The notes beneath the pieces are model-generated. The model did no database searches. It saw only the letters and a program-made list of their open reading frames with translations, and was not told the origin of the DNA. Positions 61,987 to 64,000 of a stretch of DNA of 64,000 bases are shown in pieces. The DNA lies in contig JAPJBO010000215.1 in NCBI GenBank assembly GCA_030068145.1, positions 186,001 through 250,000 on the forward strand. The letters are read 5' to 3'. How positions within the stretch are numbered: position 1 is the first letter of the stretch; each line of letters opens with the position of its first letter. Origin of the DNA: Diplonema papillatum. Lineage: Eukaryota; Euglenozoa; Diplonemea; Diplonemida; Diplonemidae. The translations under genes were made by a program, and so were the position numbers.

Positions 61987-63936
61987 TTAAGTTCCTCGCT
62001 TACTTTGCTTATTCTTTTTCGTAGCCTTGAGCGTGTGCGATACCGCTGGGTTTCTCTTGCATTTTGAGATATGGTGGCGTAGACTTTTGAAGCGCGCTTT
62101 CCCTGCGGTCCGTCCGTCGTTGTTGCAGTATGGGCATTTGCGTTTTCCGAGGGCTTTCTGTGCCGCCTTTCGTACTGGGCTTGTTGCTAGAGTCATCTCT
62201 TTGCAGTGAAGCATGTGTGTACGGAGGCCTTTGGCGCCTTTGAACTTGTTGCCTGCGTCCGTGGTAGTTGCTTTGCAGGCTGGGCATGCCCAAATCAGCG
62301 TTCCTTCATGCTGTGTTGTTTCTTCGGATGAGGTCTCGTCGTCTGAGGTAGGGGTGTCCCCTCGCAATTCTTCGAGCAGTTCGAGTGTTTGTGTAGGGTC
62401 TGTGTCGGTGGTGTCTTCTTTCGTGTACAGGAACATGTACGTGGCGTTGTCTGTGTACGTAGGTTCCCGGGAGTGTGAGGTGGTTTCGTTGTTGTAATGT
62501 GTCCAGTTTTGGTCTGTGAAAGGGGTGCGGTTACGTTTGTGGATGGTGTAGTGGCCGGCGTTCTCTCTTCCTGTGTGTGTTATAACGGCTTGGAGTTCGT
62601 ATTTGTGTTCGTGGTCCGGAATGTTGAGGGTGGGATCAGCTGCCACCGGGGTTCGATTTTCGTTTGCGAACTCGTTCCGTCTAAGACACAGTAGTAATGT
62701 GTCTTGTGCTGCTCGGATACTGGTTTGCGTTTCTGCTGTCTTTGTCTTTTTGCACTTGTCACATCTGTAATCTTTGGGGGTGCTTTTCTTGCAGAAACTG
62801 TCCAGACATCCTTGAGCGGTGCTGGCCTGTATTGCGAGGATTGTCATGCTGTAGGGTTGATCTTCTGTTTTGATGTAGCCGCAGTTGTTGCAATGGATTG
62901 TTGTCGTCTGTAGGTGTAATAATTCGTTGAAGGCGTCGCTGCAGTTTGGTTGGCACGTGCGGTGTTCTTCGTTTTCGTTCGCTATCGCAGCGAGTAGTTG
63001 AAGTAAGGCTTCTTCTAGGTCGTGTTGTTCTCCGTCGCCGAGGTGTGTGCCCATGTGCTCGAAGAGCCTTTGGACGACGTTTTGGGTTTTCCTGCCGCTT
63101 ATCCATTCGTTCACGTCTTGTGTGCATGGGCCTGTTTGGTGTTGTGGACAGTCGTTGTACTTGCGTATTTGATTTGACAAGTGTGTCGCTGCTATGAGGT
63201 TTAGCGACGCTTGCAGGAAGCAAGAGTTTCTTGTCGTGTATTTGTGAAGTTGCTGTGGGTGTTTCCGCTTCGTTTTGGCTGCTACTGCTGCGGCGATGGT
63301 GATGGTTGCAACGAGGCTGGCTACTCGTTCCGTGACGGTTAATTCGGGTGTGGGTTGTGATGGAGAGTCAACGGAGGATGGTGATTCGCTCGGTAAGTGG
63401 GCCGGGAAGAAGTTGGTTGGCCTGTGTTTGCCGGCGAACTCCGGTTCGTTGATGCGTGGTTGGCGTTTTTTGTGCCGGGCTACGCAGAATCCAAGGAACG
63501 GCTTGAGCTGGCTGTGGAGTCGTGGCAGGTTGCCGAATTCCTCTGTGAGCCATGCGTTCCAGGGTGCGTATAGTACCCGTGGGTTGTGACCTCTGTCGAT
63601 CATGGCATATACGCTCCTCTGTATTTCTACACGCAGGTCTTGTAGGTGGTTCGTTTGTCGGATTGCTCGTATCAGCGAGCCCTTGAAAATCCCGCTCGCT
63701 TGCGCCTTGGGAGCCGTTGTTAAATGGTGGGTATAGCGGGTCCCGTAGTTTTTCGGTTGTATTGTGAGGCGGATGTGCGGTGCGTGGGGAGGATCCGGAC
63801 GTTCGACGCGTATCCGGACTCCGAGAAATACTACGTCGTCGTGTGCTGGCAGCATCGTCGACCATTTCCTTTCAAGTTGGCGCCTATGTAAAAATATGGG
63901 ACTCTCTGTGCATACCTCATTCCAGGAGACTTCCAC
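61987..63936 (-). CDS. Retroelement-type protein: RT-like C-terminus fused to a USP (C19) protease and zinc fingers
   Basis: One open frame of up to 649 codons; upstream stop at 63982-63984, first ATG at about 63855 (MLPAHDD), so 622 codons is the safer start. Residues ~36-122 (VVFLGVRIRVERP, then NYGTRYTHHLTT, GIFKGSLIRAIR and MIDRGHNPRVL) resemble the palm end and thumb of Penelope-like and related reverse transcriptases; fingers and YxDD are absent. Residues ~230-505 form a ubiquitin-specific protease: Cys box NSCFLQASLNL (C239), zinc pair CNNC 349-352 and CDKC 392-395, His box GHYT (H462), WTHYNN (N482/N483) and YMFLYTK. The tail has two C2HC fingers, C551/C554/H574/C578 and C601/C604/H621/C626. 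Probably a 5'-truncated retroelement copy whose protease part is intact. Confidence 0.7.
   Translation of the reverse strand: MEVSWNEVCTESPIFLHRRQLERKWSTMLPAHDDVVFLGVRIRVERPDPPHAPHIRLTIQPKNYGTRYTHHLTTAPKAQASGIFKGSLIRAIRQTNHLQDLRVEIQRSVYAMIDRGHNPRVLYAPWNAWLTEEFGNLPRLHSQLKPFLGFCVARHKKRQPRINEPEFAGKHRPTNFFPAHLPSESPSSVDSPSQPTPELTVTERVASLVATITIAAAVAAKTKRKHPQQLHKYTTRNSCFLQASLNLIAATHLSNQIRKYNDCPQHQTGPCTQDVNEWISGRKTQNVVQRLFEHMGTHLGDGEQHDLEEALLQLLAAIANENEEHRTCQPNCSDAFNELLHLQTTTIHCNNCGYIKTEDQPYSMTILAIQASTAQGCLDSFCKKSTPKDYRCDKCKKTKTAETQTSIRAAQDTLLLCLRRNEFANENRTPVAADPTLNIPDHEHKYELQAVITHTGRENAGHYTIHKRNRTPFTDQNWTHYNNETTSHSREPTYTDNATYMFLYTKEDTTDTDPTQTLELLEELRGDTPTSDDETSSEETTQHEGTLIWACPACKATTTDAGNKFKGAKGLRTHMLHCKEMTLATSPVRKAAQKALGKRKCPYCNNDGRTAGKARFKSLRHHISKCKRNPAVSHTLKATKKNKQSKRGT
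63845..63900 (-). repeat. Family A' tip overlapping the USP frame
   Basis: The + strand reads CAGCATCGTCGACCATTTCC, then AAGTTGGCGCCTATGTAAAA, which matches the first ~50 bases of family A' (GCTCGACGATGCTGCC, TACATAAGC). The USP frame crosses it, so the codons before MLPAHDD probably come from this repeat, not from the retroelement. Confidence 0.6.
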
Positions 63937-64000
63937 CTCGCCGACCGGTTGTGTCCCGAAGAAGCTTGCGCTTCGACGTGGTTAAACGCTCGCAGGCTCA

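Overview
This is a nuclear window from a eukaryote, most likely a protist or alga with few introns. The evidence is a GT-AG intron, a secretory signal peptide, RING and ubiquitin-protease domains, pieces of nuclear-type 28S rRNA, and a very high load of dispersed repeats. I cannot name the organism. Low intron density and large single-exon genes would fit a red alga or another compact-gene protist, but that is only a guess. I saw no tRNA gene, CRISPR array or prokaryotic operon.

Layout. 1-1316 (-): a glutamine-rich protein that runs off the left edge. 1.7-6.6 kb: the cut-off zinc-finger tail of a retroelement protein and two inverted-repeat elements. 8.1-10.8 kb (-): a secreted six-hairpin glycosidase and a broken copy of its 3' end. 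11-23.4 kb: repeats, MITE-like elements, 28S-derived fragments, and a 2.23-kb TA-flanked transposon whose empty site is preserved elsewhere in the window. 23.4-32.6 kb (-): two very long adjacent reading frames that I join through a 196-nt intron into one gene of about 3006 codons (disordered N-terminus, P-loop GTPase, long helical region, SecA-type helicase, VWA domain). 33-40 kb: retroelement relics and satellites. 40.3-42.9 kb (-): a J-domain protein followed by tandem copies of its 5' end only. 43-50 kb: a 41/164-bp higher-order satellite, minisatellites and further repeats. 50.0-50.3 kb: a 28S rRNA fragment. 50.4-53.7 kb (-): an intact RING-H2 gene among truncated copies and a dense palindrome array. 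54-57 kb: an inverted-repeat element containing a non-autonomous hAT element with an 8-bp target duplication and a BED-finger transposase relic. 59.6-60.0 kb (-): the terminal exon of a CAF16-like ABC ATPase. 62-64 kb (-): a retroelement-type protein that joins a reverse-transcriptase-like C-terminus to a ubiquitin-specific protease (C19) domain and two zinc fingers.

Two themes link the genes. First, the host genes here have neighbouring partial copies (glycosidase 3' end, J-domain gene 5' end, RING gene 5' and 3' ends), so local partial duplication looks habitual. Second, ubiquitin- and chaperone-related domains recur (RING, USP, J-domain, SecA/VWA/GTPase). The strongest candidates for something undescribed are the giant GTPase-SecA-VWA protein and the retroelement-borne USP protease.
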